Positions 1 through 11,714 of a stretch of DNA of 64,000 nucleotides are shown piece after piece. The first letter of the stretch is position 1. Each line of letters opens with the position of its first letter. The notes under the pieces are model-generated. The model did no database searches and was not told where the DNA came from. It worked only from the letters and a program-made list of their open reading frames with translations. A program made the position numbers and the translations under genes. Source of the stretch: Watersipora subatra (taxonomy: Eukaryota; Bryozoa; Gymnolaemata; Cheilostomatida; Watersiporidae); contig NC_088712.1 of assembly GCF_963576615.1 (NCBI RefSeq), positions 21,853,870-21,917,869 on the forward strand. Direction: 5' to 3'.

Positions 1-230
1 TAAATGAGTACGTATCTGTTAGGCGTGTAGTAGTAGCTCTTACTGTAAACAGGGGCGGCTGAGTTAACTTTCTTCTCTCAGGGCTTTATGGCTTCCTGGC
101 TTGCCACCTCATTTTGGGTGAATCGTGTTTGTTGAGTCTATCCTCGGCGAGCTGGTTGCTGCTGGCTCCTTGGCTATCTTGGGCTTATGTTAATCCTCCT
201 ATCTTGGCTCTTCCTTGCGGCGCCCCTTTA

Positions 231-383
231 TCGTCTGGCTCGCTGCCAGCTTCTCCTCTGCGGCTCCCCTTTGCCGTCTGGCTCGCTGCCAGCTTCTCCT
301 TTGCGGCTCCCCTTTGCCGTCTGGCTCGCTGCCAGCTTCTCCTCGCTCCTGCCTGGCTCGCTGCCAACTTCTCCTTTTTCCTC
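231..383. repeat. 43-bp tandem repeat inside the LTR
   Basis: The unit beginning CGTCTGGCTCGCTGCC starts at 232, 275 and 318 (period 43), followed by a shortened unit near 353. It is CT-rich on the plus strand, so GA-rich in the sense of the element. The same array is in the other LTR at 7114-7266. Its place in the LTR suggests, without proof, an enhancer-type repeat. Confidence 0.85.
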
Positions 384-1161
384 CCTTGATTTTGCCCCCC
401 TTTTATACTTGTCCTTGAGCCATTGTCGAATGTCATTGGTTGGTTGTGTTTTACTTGCGGTCTTTGCGTAAGCTTTTGTGTAATTTCTATTTCAGATTCC
501 TTGCGGTGAGCTAAAATTCCTTACTGTGGTTTGGATTCCATGACGACAAGCGAATGAGAAGTGAAAAATATTCTAAGTCCGGTAACAAATTGTACAAAAC
601 TGGCCATAACTCAAAAACTAACAATGGCAGCATTATAAAATTAATTTTACAGTAATCCTCGTTCTAAGACGCTATTAGCTAGCTAATTTATATAAAGCAA
701 GAGAAACTATTATCATATTATGCCATTCTTTTTACAACCATTTCGTCGATATTTTCTCATAAAATACAATATCTGAGTTAATGAATAATTATGCTATATT
801 TTTCTACTGCTCTACAATACAACATTTTCTAGACTATAATGATGTTATAAGCTATAACTGAATATACTAAATAAAGTGTTGTAAATGATTCTTTCACTGA
901 TGGCTGGTTGCTGATCTGGTGCACGCCGGCTGCTTCTTCGCTCCAACAAGTCATTAATGTGGCTGGCTCCTGTAATATTGGCGATATACCTCCATTTTTG
1001 CCTGATACTCTGTAGAGTTGTTTGCTTCGCTGAATATCCATTAATAATTGTTGTAACTAGTTAGTCTCTTTCATATTAAGTGGTGTTGATCAATAATAAT
1101 CGTGATTTAGTAACAGTTTTATGCTGTTTTTCATTCATTAAGCTTTTCATTATAATGATCA

Positions 1162-1290
1162 GACAACTCCCAATCGAAATGATGTCCCATATATTCACGT
1201 TGCATCAGCTGTGATAGTTGGACAACTCCCAATCGAACTGATGTCCCATATATTCACATTGCATCAGCTGTGATGGTTGGACAACTCCCA
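1162..1290. repeat. 59-bp tandem repeat inside the LTR
   Basis: Units beginning GACAACTCCC start at 1162, 1221 and 1280, giving two full units and one partial. The first two differ at only a few positions. The same array is at 8045-8173 in the other LTR. Confidence 0.85.
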
Positions 1291-1454
1291 TGATTGATAT
1301 TTCTAGCAGCATAGCAATTGCCATATATTTCATGTCTGCTTATTGATGCATCACAGTGTTTGGTGCAATGTTTTGCAGCAGTTGTGGTATTAGGTGATCC
1401 CACAATTTATTATTTCTTTTGACTTTTGGTCATCTATTGCTTCAAACCCTGACA

Positions 1455-2060
1455 CATACTGGCCCTCAGGTGAAGCCAGACCCTGGCTTAAACATTTGCG
1501 ACGCATCTATCGTGATCATCTGCCATCTCTGGGTAGCTTTGCATGTAGCCTTCGGTCTTTATCAGCCTTTCGCAACATTGATCGTAATATCACTTCATTA
1601 ATTTTCAAGATTACCTCTGTGTCATGTCTTTGGTGTTGCTTGTTAGTAGGCTTTGTGTGGGCGCGTCTTATAGCAGTTTCTCACTCCTTATTCGTGGTTA
1701 GTTTTACTGCGCGTCAGTTATTGGATGGCTTTCAGTTGTTTGGCCAATTTGTCTCAGTTCGAAGAATGTCAACTATCCCTCTATCAGTTGTGGCTTAGTC
1801 ACCGCGAGATTCTTACTGTCTTCTCTAATTGCATACACGTGCAAGGCTAAAGTTGAGTAATCTCATCATGGTAGTAGCAGCTGTATTGGATATGGGCCGG
1901 CGTATCCTCTCACGTAAGTTTCCTATAGTCGTTCAGAATCGTATATTCTTAGTGGCTTATAGATATCTAGCTGTGTATATGCTAAAGCGTCGAGCTTTAA
2001 ATTATAATTTTTTTGTAGCTTTAGGTTTAGTTTCGTGTGTGTTAAGCTGGGTGCTGTCAG
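1455..2060 (-). other. non-coding 3' segment of the retroelement between ORF stop and LTR
   Basis: About 600 bases separate the stop of the minus-strand ORF from the 3' LTR. I see no continuing minus-strand reading frame and no protease, reverse transcriptase, RNase H or integrase motif. The polypurine tract expected next to the LTR is weak: on the minus strand only a short GAGGG-containing stretch precedes TGTCAGGG. Plus-strand ORFs here are antisense shadows. Confidence 0.6.
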
Positions 2061-5000
2061 CTATTTCCATTCATACTGTCCATCTTCATAAATATAATCT
2101 GTCATCGGCTTCTTCTTTGGAATGTCTCGTTGATCATGCATTCTACCTGTTCTTGTCATATTTCCAAGCAAGTTTTCTTCTCTATAATTCCTGCTTCCTG
2201 ATTGCATTTTGGCTAGCATTTCAGACATATCACAATGTCTTGTCTTTAGCGCTTTTAATATATTTAGGTGCTGTTGGCTTGTTGGTGAGTAAAATAGGTG
2301 CTGTAAATCCAGGTATTGGGTTGAGAAAGTTTGGCCAGTGCATTTTCTGCCCATCTTCGGTTGCAACAGACAGCATCTATTTCTCTTTTTAAAAGGCATA
2401 TTTGTTGCTCGCCAGTCGTAATTCTTCTTGTACATTTGTAGATTCAGCAGTGTTGCCTCTGGTGTAGAGTCTTTAGATTTGGAGCATATCATTTCTTCAG
2501 GTAAGTCCAGTATTAAATTTGTGCGCAATCTGGTGTGATCTGCTGTGTGGCATAGCATGGGGTGATCTGTATACGCTTTTGTTCTTTCAATTAGGTTGCC
2601 AATCAAAATAATTATGGCTGCTAGAGCAATCAGTCGTTCCGCTTCTTCCATAGTGGGTATTAGTCTTTCTGACTTTTGTCTTGTGCTAAATCGAACAGTC
2701 TTATTCTGTGGTAACTGCTGAAACTTAAAATAACTGTCTTTAGCGCTTGCTGACAATTCCCATGTATGTTTTTCTGTTTGGCTTGTTACTTGCTGTACTG
2801 CTTTTGTTCCGTTTGTGGTTATTGTTTCAATGTCTGGCTGCTCTACTCGTGGCTGAGGATTTGTCTGCTCTTCTTTGGCTGCTGCATCTCTAGATTTTAC
2901 TTCCGCTTGAGCTTTTGATGTAGGCGTGTCTTGATCTACGATGTTCACCGTTCTTGTCCTGTTAATACCTTGAGCTCTGTGGCTAGTGACATTGTTGGCG
3001 GTCCTAGATTGGTTTCTGGTGTCTTCAAAGCGTACCATGCGGTGTTGTTGAGTTGGCTGTCCCGCTGGCATAGAATTAACTATTTTTCTGCAAAAATAGT
3101 GTTGATGTCCGATGTTATTGCAATTTCGGCAAATGGGTCGCCCATCCATTGTGAACTCTTGTCCCTCATGCTGGCGGTTGTGCTCCCGAGCTCTTAGCAT
3201 CTGGTTCTCTCTCCATGATTGTCTCTGAGGTGCTCTAGAAAAGTTGGCATTTCTGTGGTTTCTCCAATTATTATTAAATCTTCGACCTGAAGAGTATCCT
3301 GCTTGATTATTTCTATAGCTGCCATGGAATTGTCTGCCCATTGGCCTGTTCCATCTTCTGTCTCTCCAGTTTGTGTTAGTTGCCGCACTGCCACCATAAT
3401 TCCTATCTCGTTCGAACCAGTTGTTATTGTCATTCCTTCTGCTTCTAGTCTCGGCTACTCTTTCAGCTTCTCTTAGCTCCAGGTTTTTCAGGCTTCGTTT
3501 AATTGCTTCCAGTTGCTCCTCCTGTCGTATGTCACGACTTACTACGCTAACATTTGCATGTGCTGATTCATTAAGTAGGATAGCATTGGTCTTTTCCATC
3601 CTCTGTGCTGCCTTGAAAGCGCCATCTGCTGTGCTGATGCTAGGATTGTTTAGCAAGCCCCTCTTGAAAGTCACTGGCAGGCCTCGAACAAATGATGATA
3701 ATATTATTTGGTCTAGTGCATCAGCATTCATGGTGGGAAAGAGTCTTTTAGCCATAGTGGTGATGCTGGCGTAATATTTACCAATGCTTTCAGACTCCTG
3801 CTTTATTCTGTTATTTAGGCCCACTGAGTTTGCTATTCCATCTGTTACAGCAAATTCTTCAGCAAGTTCAGCTGTGAGCAGGCTGTAATTTTCTTTGATG
3901 TATGGGTTCCTTGCTATTATGTTACGATAAGTGATGAGAGCACCTTCGGTGAGATACAGTGGAAGTATTTTTCCCCAATTTTCTCGTGGAATGCTCAGGG
4001 CTTGGCAATTAAGCTCATAGTTGTCTGTCCATTCACTGAAGGTGGTTTCTGCTGAGGGTCCATTTGAAAACTTCTCTACTTCGGGTAGTTTTGTGGCTAC
4101 ATTTATTATGTTTGTGGCTTGCTTATTTGATTGTTCCACTGTTTGTTTTGCAGGTATTCGTTTGGTAGGCAGTCCTTGTGTTCGTTTATTTTGACAATAA
4201 TCTAGGTCAGAGCTGTCAGATTCGTAGTAAGGCACCCATGGCTCCTGTAATGGCTGACTGTTTTTTCTATAATGCTTCTGGCTTGATGCATTGGGCCAAG
4301 GTGTTGATTCACACGTGTCTTGCTCTGGTCTAGCTTCTCTTCCCAATTGCATCCCTCGCTGGCTATGTTTCATCTCACACTCCGGATAGTTTACTCCCTG
4401 TCTCATCTTTAATTTCTGGTGTGATTTGTAGCGTAATCTTTCCTCATTCAACTCCCGCTGTCTTTGCTCTTCTAGCCATGCTAACTGCTCTTGTTCAAGT
4501 CTTTCAAATCTTGTTGAGTATGGCTCTTGTAGGAGTTGTCTCCTCTCTTGATCTAATGCTCTACCATACTCATTGTTTGCTTCGGCCATGTGATACTGCT
4601 TTGGTTTGAGTATGCTTTTCTTTGGTGTTACATCGCATTGATAATCGTAACACATTGCTTGTCGAGGCTGGTAGCATTCTTCATCAAATTTTACTTGTTC
4701 TTGGTGTCCTAGTTCTAGCCAATCTTTTGGAAGTTGTCTCCTTTCTGCGCATGGTGACTGATTTCTGCACTCTTCATATCTCTCCAATCCATAAGGCCAT
4801 GTTAGTTTTGGGTTGTTTTTCTTGTAATAATTCTCACTATGTAAGTTTAGGTTGCTCATCTCTGACCTTTTGCCTCGCACTTCTTCCGGCATGAGTTCTT
4901 GTGTCCTTCGCCATTCTCGTTGCTCATTCAGTTTTTTCTCGTGTTGTGGGTTTCCCATGTTCTGTAGAAGCCGTCCTTTCTTGTGGTGAGCTAGCTGTTC

Positions 5001-6032
5001 TTCATATTTATTCGCTCTTTCTTCTCTATAATTTCGTATTGGTTGCTGGGTGTCAGCTGCTTGTTGTGTGAAGTCATGTTTATTATTAATTTCTCTGCTA
5101 CTCTCTATTTCAAAATGGTTTTGTTTGATATTGTGCTTTTGCTTGCTGGGTTCTACGCTTTTGCATGTGCAGCTCTCCTCGTCTGAGCTCTCCTCACTAA
5201 CTATGATTGCATCGTCACTAAATAGTATGCGAGTTGTTGGTGGGCTGGTTTGTGAGTGCTTTTCTTTTCTGTTATTTTGTAGGTTGTCTTTATCCTTAGC
5301 ATTATAACTTGCCAAAATGCTTTTTGCTAAAGGTCTCTGCATTGCTTGTGGCGTTTGGTCTATTTCCCTGTAACTGGACGCTGGGGATAATCCTTGTCTC
5401 GAAATTGGTATTTCATCATCATCTGTGCTTATATGCAAGGGTGGTGAGAACAAGTCAGCATGACGCTCAAGTTGCTTTGCTCTCCTGTGTGTTTTGAAGC
5501 TCTGGTGTTTGGCTCCGAGGTCTTCATCCCCGAGCATATCACATGTCAATCTATTTAACCAGTCATTGTATCTTGCTAGCTCTGCTGCCTTGTTTATGGC
5601 TGTAGCGTCACTTCTACGCTTTGATGGTTGTGCTAACATCGCTTGCTCTCTGCGTTCCTCATCATCATCGCTGTTTTCTATTGCAGGTGGTCTGGCAGTA
5701 GGTGCCCTCCGTATTGTTGAAGTCGAAGCAAAGGGATCTGCGTCTTCGTGCTGAGCTCTATACTCATCCAAAGTAACAAACGTCTCATCGCTCACACCCT
5801 CTCTATTGTGTGTCTCCAACTGACCTTGTCTGTCAGCTAACTGGAGAAGCTCTTCTTCTTGCTGTAAGTTTTCAGTAGTCATTTCGCTGCCCTCTCTATT
5901 TTCTTTAGTTGCTTGTGCTTCTGATTCACGCTTCCTTTGCATCTCTTCTGCTGGTTCCTCACTCCTGCTCCTTCTATTTCTTGGAGGTTGTACTCCTATT
6001 AGATATTTGGCTGTCTCTCGTAGTCGGCTCAT
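2061..6032 (-). CDS. retroelement Gag with Env-like tail, no pol
   Basis: This single 1323-codon ORF is the only coding region between the LTRs. Residues 1-~640 are very rich in E, Q, R and K, probably disordered or coiled, and match no family I recognise. Residues ~650-825 look like a retrotransposon Gag (capsid-like) domain. A Q/N/R-rich linker follows, then a CCHC zinc knuckle near residue 965 with exact spacing C-x2-C-x4-H-x4-C (CRNCNNIGHQHYFC). After a low-complexity stretch, a hydrophobic segment at ~1130-1150 (LIALAAIIILIGNLI) precedes ~170 residues with scattered cysteines that resemble the start of an Env-like glycoprotein of Gypsy or BEL elements. That last reading is inference. No pol motif is present, so the element must rely on enzymes from elsewhere. 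It could be an autonomous parent with pol deleted, or a spliced gag-env arrangement fixed in DNA. Confidence 0.8.
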   Translation of the reverse strand: MSRLRETAKYLIGVQPPRNRRSRSEEPAEEMQRKRESEAQATKENREGSEMTTENLQQEEELLQLADRQGQLETHNREGVSDETFVTLDEYRAQHEDADPFASTSTIRRAPTARPPAIENSDDDEERREQAMLAQPSKRRSDATAINKAAELARYNDWLNRLTCDMLGDEDLGAKHQSFKTHRRAKQLERHADLFSPPLHISTDDDEIPISRQGLSPASSYREIDQTPQAMQRPLAKSILASYNAKDKDNLQNNRKEKHSQTSPPTTRILFSDDAIIVSEESSDEESCTCKSVEPSKQKHNIKQNHFEIESSREINNKHDFTQQAADTQQPIRNYREERANKYEEQLAHHKKGRLLQNMGNPQHEKKLNEQREWRRTQELMPEEVRGKRSEMSNLNLHSENYYKKNNPKLTWPYGLERYEECRNQSPCAERRQLPKDWLELGHQEQVKFDEECYQPRQAMCYDYQCDVTPKKSILKPKQYHMAEANNEYGRALDQERRQLLQEPYSTRFERLEQEQLAWLEEQRQRELNEERLRYKSHQKLKMRQGVNYPECEMKHSQRGMQLGREARPEQDTCESTPWPNASSQKHYRKNSQPLQEPWVPYYESDSSDLDYCQNKRTQGLPTKRIPAKQTVEQSNKQATNIINVATKLPEVEKFSNGPSAETTFSEWTDNYELNCQALSIPRENWGKILPLYLTEGALITYRNIIARNPYIKENYSLLTAELAEEFAVTDGIANSVGLNNRIKQESESIGKYYASITTMAKRLFPTMNADALDQIILSSFVRGLPVTFKRGLLNNPSISTADGAFKAAQRMEKTNAILLNESAHANVSVVSRDIRQEEQLEAIKRSLKNLELREAERVAETRSRRNDNNNWFERDRNYGGSAATNTNWRDRRWNRPMGRQFHGSYRNNQAGYSSGRRFNNNWRNHRNANFSRAPQRQSWRENQMLRAREHNRQHEGQEFTMDGRPICRNCNNIGHQHYFCRKIVNSMPAGQPTQQHRMVRFEDTRNQSRTANNVTSHRAQGINRTRTVNIVDQDTPTSKAQAEVKSRDAAAKEEQTNPQPRVEQPDIETITTNGTKAVQQVTSQTEKHTWELSASAKDSYFKFQQLPQNKTVRFSTRQKSERLIPTMEEAERLIALAAIIILIGNLIERTKAYTDHPMLCHTADHTRLRTNLILDLPEEMICSKSKDSTPEATLLNLQMYKKNYDWRATNMPFKKRNRCCLLQPKMGRKCTGQTFSTQYLDLQHLFYSPTSQQHLNILKALKTRHCDMSEMLAKMQSGSRNYREENLLGNMTRTGRMHDQRDIPKKKPMTDYIYEDGQYEWK

Positions 6033-6883
6033 AAAGGCATGAGCTTAATATAATATGCAAAGTACAGATCAAATATTTAAAGCGGTACTGATTAATTAAT
6101 AAAGCTATTTTTGTTTGTTAGTAATATCAAAATAATGTTTCAGAAAGAATAAAAGATAAGTAGCGTCAAAGTAATATATCCTAAAACTATATAATTAAAT
6201 CCAAACAAAATTTTCTTCAAATAAAAATGTTCGATTCAATCTCGGGTTTCAAGCTCCACTTTGTCAAGGGAGAAATTTTGAATAATTTAATTTTTTTAAT
6301 AATTATGTTTATTTTAAATTTATTATAATGATGAATATAAAAAGTAAGCTAATAATGATAATTTGATATTTAAATAATAATATGAAATGTATCGTTTTTG
6401 TGAGTTTCCTTTGAGTGAAATACTACAATGGTTCTATGGTTTTATGGTTCTATGTGTAATGGTTAGCCTCTGGACCTTGAGTTCAATTTCTCCCAAGACA
6501 AATTTTGACCGCAGACAAAGTGGCACTTCTGCCCCAGAAAATCAGACCGTTGCTATAAAGCAAAATTGAAATACCAACTCAATCAATGGAGATGGGCACT
6601 ACTATAGTTATCCTTGCAATTTGTTTTGACAGTAAGGCGTTGCTGTATCAATGAGCCCAAGTATCAAGTATTATTGAGATTATGAGGCCTACTATCTCTT
6701 GTAGGCAACTCTCTGCAGGTAATTATCTTATAATTGACAATAACACGCCAGTGGTTTGTTTCTAAGCGTCTGTGAACTCTATTTTTTCTCCAAAGGTCAA
6801 AATAACAATTATTCTGTCAAGGCTTACTAGCTCAAGCAAAAATAACAATATGCTTAGCCCTATTTGTTATGGCCTTACTAGGT
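6033..6883 (-). other. 5' leader of the retroelement
   Basis: This AT-rich stretch lies between the 5' LTR (minus-strand sense) and the Gag start. The primer-binding site should lie near its right end, but I see no convincing tRNA 3'-end match. The exact inner LTR boundary is also unknown because the other LTR copy is cut by the window edge. No gene seen. Confidence 0.55.
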
Positions 6884-8337
6884 TAAATGAGTACGTATCT
6901 GTTAGGCGTGTAGTAGTAGCTCTTACTGTAAACAGGGGCGGCTGAGTTAACTTTCTTCTCTCAGGGCTTTATGGCTTCCTGGCTTGCCACCTCTTTTTGG
7001 GTGAATCGTGTTTGTTGAGTCTATCCTCGGCGAGCTGGTTGCTGCTGGCTCCTTGGCTATCTTGGGCTTATGTTAATCCTCCTATCTTGGCTCTTCCTTG
7101 CGGCGCCCCTTTATCGTCTGGCTCGCTGCCAGCTTCTCCTCTGCGGCTCCCCTTTGCCGTCTGGCTCGCTGCCAGCTTCTCCTTTGCGGCTCCCCTTTGC
7201 CGTCTGGCTCGCTGCCAGCTTCTCCTCGCTCCTGCCTGGCTCGCTGCCAACTTCTCCTTTTTCCTCCCTTGATTTTGCCCCCCTTTTATACTTGTCCTTG
7301 AGCCATTGTCGAATGTCATTGGTTGGTTGTGTTTTACTTGCGGTCTTTGCGTAAGCTTTTGTGTAATTTCTATTTCAGATTCCTTGCGGTGAGCTAAAAT
7401 TCCTTACTGTGGTTTGGATTCCATGACGACAAGCGAATGAGAAGTGAAAAATATTCTAAGTCCGGTAACAAATTGTACAAAACTGGCCATAACTCAAAAA
7501 CTAACAATGGCAGCATTATAAAATTAATTTTACAGTAATCCTCGTTCTAAGACGCTATTAGCTAGCTAATTTATATAAAGCAAGAGAAACTATTATCATA
7601 TTATGCCATTCTTTTTACAACCATTTCGTCGATATTTTCTCATAAAATACAATATCTGAGTTAATGAATAATTATGCTATATTTTTCTACTGCTCTACAA
7701 TACAACATTTTCTAGACTATAATGATGTTATAAGCTATAACTGAATATACTAAATAAAGTGTTGTAAATGATTCTTTCACTGATGGCTGGTTGCTGATCT
7801 GGTGCACGCCGGCTGCTTCTTCGCTCCAACAAGTCATTAATGTGGCTGGCTCCTGTAATATTGGCGATATACCTCCATTTTTGCCTGATACTCTGTAGAG
7901 TTGTTTGCTTCGCTGAATATCCATTAATAATTGTTGTAACTAGTTAGTCTCTTTCATATTAAGTGGTGTTGATCAATAATAATCGTGATTTAGTAACAGT
8001 TTTATGCTGTTTTTCATTCATTAAGCTTTTCATTATAATGATCAGACAACTCCCAATCGAAATGATGTCCCATATATTCACGTTGCATCAGCTGTGATAG
8101 TTGGACAACTCCCAATCGAACTGATGTCCCATATATTCACATTGCATCAGCTGTGATGGTTGGACAACTCCCATGATTGATATTTCTAGCAGCATAGCAA
8201 TTGCCATATATTTCATGTCTGCTTATTGATGCATCACAGTGTTTGGTGCAATGTTTTGCAGCAGTTGTGGTATTAGGTGATCCCACAATTTATTATTTCT
8301 TTTGACTTTTGGTCATCTATTGCTTCAAACCCTGACA
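6884..8337 (-). repeat. 5' long terminal repeat of the LTR retroelement
   Basis: This is the second copy of the repeat at 1-1454, with one difference seen (6995). It ends at 8337, where the sequence leaves the other copy and unrelated flank begins. In element sense it starts TGTCAGGG. The near identity of the LTRs, which are identical at insertion, means the insertion is recent. It holds the same 43-bp (7114-7266) and 59-bp (8045-8173) tandem arrays. The inner boundary may lie left of 6884. Confidence 0.88.
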
Positions 8338-10439
8338 GTATCATCGATACATAATCAATATTTATTAATGGATACTATGTGAATTGTTTGGTTAGCCTAA
8401 TGAAATGGGATAGTAGCTGAAAAGATTTCTAGTACCGAATTAAAACTAGTCGTAGTAACTAAAAATTGAATCGAAAAAAATTACTAATAAAAAATAGCAA
8501 AGCGATAATGCTAACTTCTTCATCAGTCTTTTTAGATGAAAAGACTCGTTTTCTTTTCTTCTTCCTAAACTCAATGGCTGAACATGACTTCACCATACCA
8601 TCAATGTAAATCCAAATATAAAAGTAGAGCGTGTGTTAGAGCTTTGTAAAACGTGTGTAGCTAGGACCTCGGTCAGAGACAAAAGGAATGACCTAACCGC
8701 TGGCATCGATATGTTTACAATCGCTACCTCCGTCACCGGCATTTCATTGGCCAATGTTTATTATACGTCGATTTCATTTGATAAGAAAAAGCAGCTCCGA
8801 TGCAAATCGAACCAGCTGGTTTGATTTGCTTCAACCTGATCCTTTTAGCGGGAACAAAAAGGCTCTATATCTTTATTGATTGATTGAACGTGAATGTAAA
8901 CAGTACCATTGGAGAGACCGCGTGTTGAACTCTCATTTGGTATATGGATTACATTTGATATCGTCCGATAAGGAGTCATTTATTATGCAAATAAAGAGGT
9001 CGTAAGGGTCGAATTTTTGCGGTTTTCTTTCGGTTTGTATTATGACAGGGTGTCAATAAAAAGCTTATTGTAGAGTTTAGCCTTAGTTTCTGTCAATAAA
9101 ATGCATATCAGTTGAAAGAGCACATTCTACTGCTTACAGTGCTTCATAAATCTGCAATATAGAAAATTTGACATAAAATTCAAAAATTGCCATGTCATTT
9201 TAAACTCCGTCCACTGTTACTGTCCAGCCCCGTACACTGCTGATTATAAGTGTCTTTTAAACCAGTCAAAACTAATTACTATGTATACAATTTATGCTTC
9301 CACAACTGGGAACATATACACAAATACAGCTACTTTAATTCTGAGCTCACACTCACTGAGTAGTTATTATATACATATTTAAGCAATCTTTATTGTGGTA
9401 ATCAATAGTTATATTTTTCAATGTTTTCCACAAGGTACCCTGCTAGTAAACTAACTAAAAAGCAGTGTACAAAAAAGATCAACACAAAAATATAGTCCAA
9501 CTGAAAAAACTAATGAATAGTCTGACTAATTTAATAATGCTGAAACATAAAAAATAACATATGTAATAAGCAAGTTTGAGGGCTGAAATAAGTATTGTTT
9601 AAAGAAACTGTAGACGTAAAAGCTCTGTAAAAATAGTTATGCAGATCTTTGACAACGATCATATCTAATAACCTTTCTGCCAAACACAGCTAGCAAAAAA
9701 GCTCAAAACAGATTGATTCGACCGTTTGCTTGTATTACCTCCGCAAAAACTAACTAATAACATACTAGCTTAAAGACAGAATAATTTTGTATTTTATTTT
9801 GTACCGGTAAATATTATTTGCCGGTATAAAATGAAACCGCGAGAGGGAAAAACAACCATAAAAATATTAACAGATATGCAGCACTAAAACTTACCTAAAA
9901 CGTGATAACAAATAAATGCATATTTCAACAACCACCGTATGTCAACAGCAACCAGCATTATATCTGCATACTTTTCGTAGGCACCGTAACAAAACAGTTT
10001 ACGTTTATAGAACTCGCAAAAACCTATTTTAGCTCGACTGTAAATTCCAAAAGAATCCACGTATAAGACCGCCACAACACGCAGCCCATGAAAGTTGTGA
10101 GAACATTGCTATGCATACTGACGATTCCATTATAATTTATAAATTTCGGACTTTAATTGTTTCCTGCGTAGCAAACATCTTCACCAAATATTATGATTTA
10201 CGGCTCCATGTACCAGTCATCTTACTACGTTTGACATTACTCGATGTTCAGAAAAGCGCGATGACTAAATAAATACTTTCATTGATTTTCATACAACGTT
10301 TCCTTTATTTCTGATCCACTCTGATCAAACTGTGAGGTTGTAAAATTAGTAGTTGTGTGCTCTTATAAAATCGTTCACCCAACGATGTCGACACCGTTTC
10401 CGCTTGACAGAAATTATAATGCTTCGCTACAGTGATTAA
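8338..10439. other. intergenic, no recognised gene
   Basis: This is AT-rich flank beyond the LTR element. ORFs here (for example 9884-10075 minus, 63 codons) are short, AT-driven and match nothing I know. A near-perfect 24-bp palindrome lies at 8804-8827. I see no RNA gene. Confidence 0.5.
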
Positions 10440-10578
10440 TCACTATCAAAACATGATTGCCGAAAACTGCTAATGCGCAGTGACATGCGCGCGCAGAAGG
10501 GTGCGGCTCACCGGTAACTTCCTAGTCCGCTCACAATTATCTTTGGTCGCAATTATTTAACTTTTGGAGATTTTTATG
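10440..10578 (+). promoter_or_regulatory. candidate promoter and first non-coding exon of the TRIM-like gene
   Basis: A locally GC- and CpG-richer patch (around 10470-10520, with GCGCGCGCAG) stands out in AT-rich surroundings. It is followed by a strong splice-donor match, ATG|GTGAGT, with GT at 10579-10580. The coding start at 11715 lies three bases after an acceptor, TTTCATTGAAG, so at least one upstream 5'UTR exon is needed, and this is the best nearby candidate. No TATA box seen. Inference only. Confidence 0.4.
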
Positions 10579-11714
10579 GTGAGTATTATGTTTCATTGTA
10601 TGCTAAGCTGAAAAATTTCATTATATACAACTAATAGAGCTTGTTTACGCAATGGAACGTGCACTAAACTCACTTTGTCATATATTCACCTAATGTTTAA
10701 TCAGTGTTAACGTGGACCGGCCATTTACGATCGATTTGGCTTGCTGACAGTGTTGGCAAACGCCCGTGCATGAATCAAACTGTGATATCGAAAATATATG
10801 GTTCATTGGAGACTTCTCATTTGATATCTTAAGGGCATTTCAATTGAACTAATTATTATTTTTAGGTAGAGCTGATTGTGTCTGAACCAATGACTAGCTT
10901 TAGTGAGAACTGCCTGAAGTTATCTTTATTTGCTCGATTGCATAATGTAATACACGATACTCCCGATGAATTGCCTCAGAGCATATAAGTGTGGTTAATA
11001 TCTTGGCAAACTATTGTGGACTACAAAAGGTTTGCGAGGTGTGATATGAAGCCTAATTAGATTTTTTTTATCGCAGTAGGCCTACTCTTTGTTATGACTA
11101 TTTATTACAGCGCTGTATACTAGTAGTTGAGATAGACTTGAAGGCAATTTAAGCAATGAGAAGATTCAATATAAACCATGGTATGATTACATTCCTACCA
11201 GTCAGCTAACAATATAATAAACTTATTCTAAGCATAGTTGTCATTAACAGTAAACTTTGCTTTACTAATAAACCACTGCCTCGGCTTTAGGTGTATATTA
11301 CAGTATTATGTGGAAAAGTGTGAACATAGCAGTCAATTTTCTAGATCGGCCTCATTTTTGAGAAATTGGTAGTTTTTGAAGACTTGTGATATTTGGGCCA
11401 TTCAGTTTGTCTTGTCACGGGGTAAACCAATCATCATCTTTTTAACTGCAGGAAAACAAGTCATAACAGAGCTCCACTTTTTTGCAAGTAATAATCTCAT
11501 TTTACCTGCTTTTTAAAATGCTTTTCATGATGCATTGTAAGTAATAAGTGGCAGTAAATAATGTTCCTCACATTTAGGCAATGGCTAGTCAGTACAGCAG
11601 CCATACCGTTATCACTTTATATGTATATGTAACGGTTAGTGTGTTACTCTGTAGGTTCAATATAAATCTTTAAACTTTATTCTTATTATATATTTTTGTC
11701 ATTTCATTGAAGCA

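Larger units (their letters stand above)
1..1454 (-). repeat. 3' long terminal repeat of LTR retroelement (outer end off window)
   Basis: This segment recurs as a direct repeat at 6884-8337, offset by 6883 bases. By eye I find one substitution in 1454 positions (a at 112, t at 6995). The internal ORF is on the minus strand, so this is the 3' LTR of the element. The right boundary is set by where the copies diverge, after ...CCCTGACA. Read on the minus strand the LTR therefore starts TGTCAGGG, as expected for a TG...CA LTR. The other end lies before base 1, so full LTR length and the left target duplication cannot be read. Nothing inside looks like a gene; the short ORFs are repeated exactly in the other LTR. 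Confidence 0.88.

Noticed and set aside
114..471. Overlapping plus and minus ORFs in the LTR, repeated at 6997-7354
   Set aside because: They arise from the 43-bp tandem repeat and occur in both LTRs. Codon usage and product composition are those of a repeat.
1829..2392. 187-codon plus-strand ORF in the LTR element with many hydrophobic residues
   Set aside because: It is largely antisense to the long minus-strand ORF. Its hydrophobic look comes from reading the complement of charged codons.
6735..6750. Primer-binding site for the LTR element (plus strand ...ACACGCCA)
   Set aside because: It ends in CCA, but the bases before it do not resemble a tRNA T-arm and the distance to the LTR does not fit the visible boundary.
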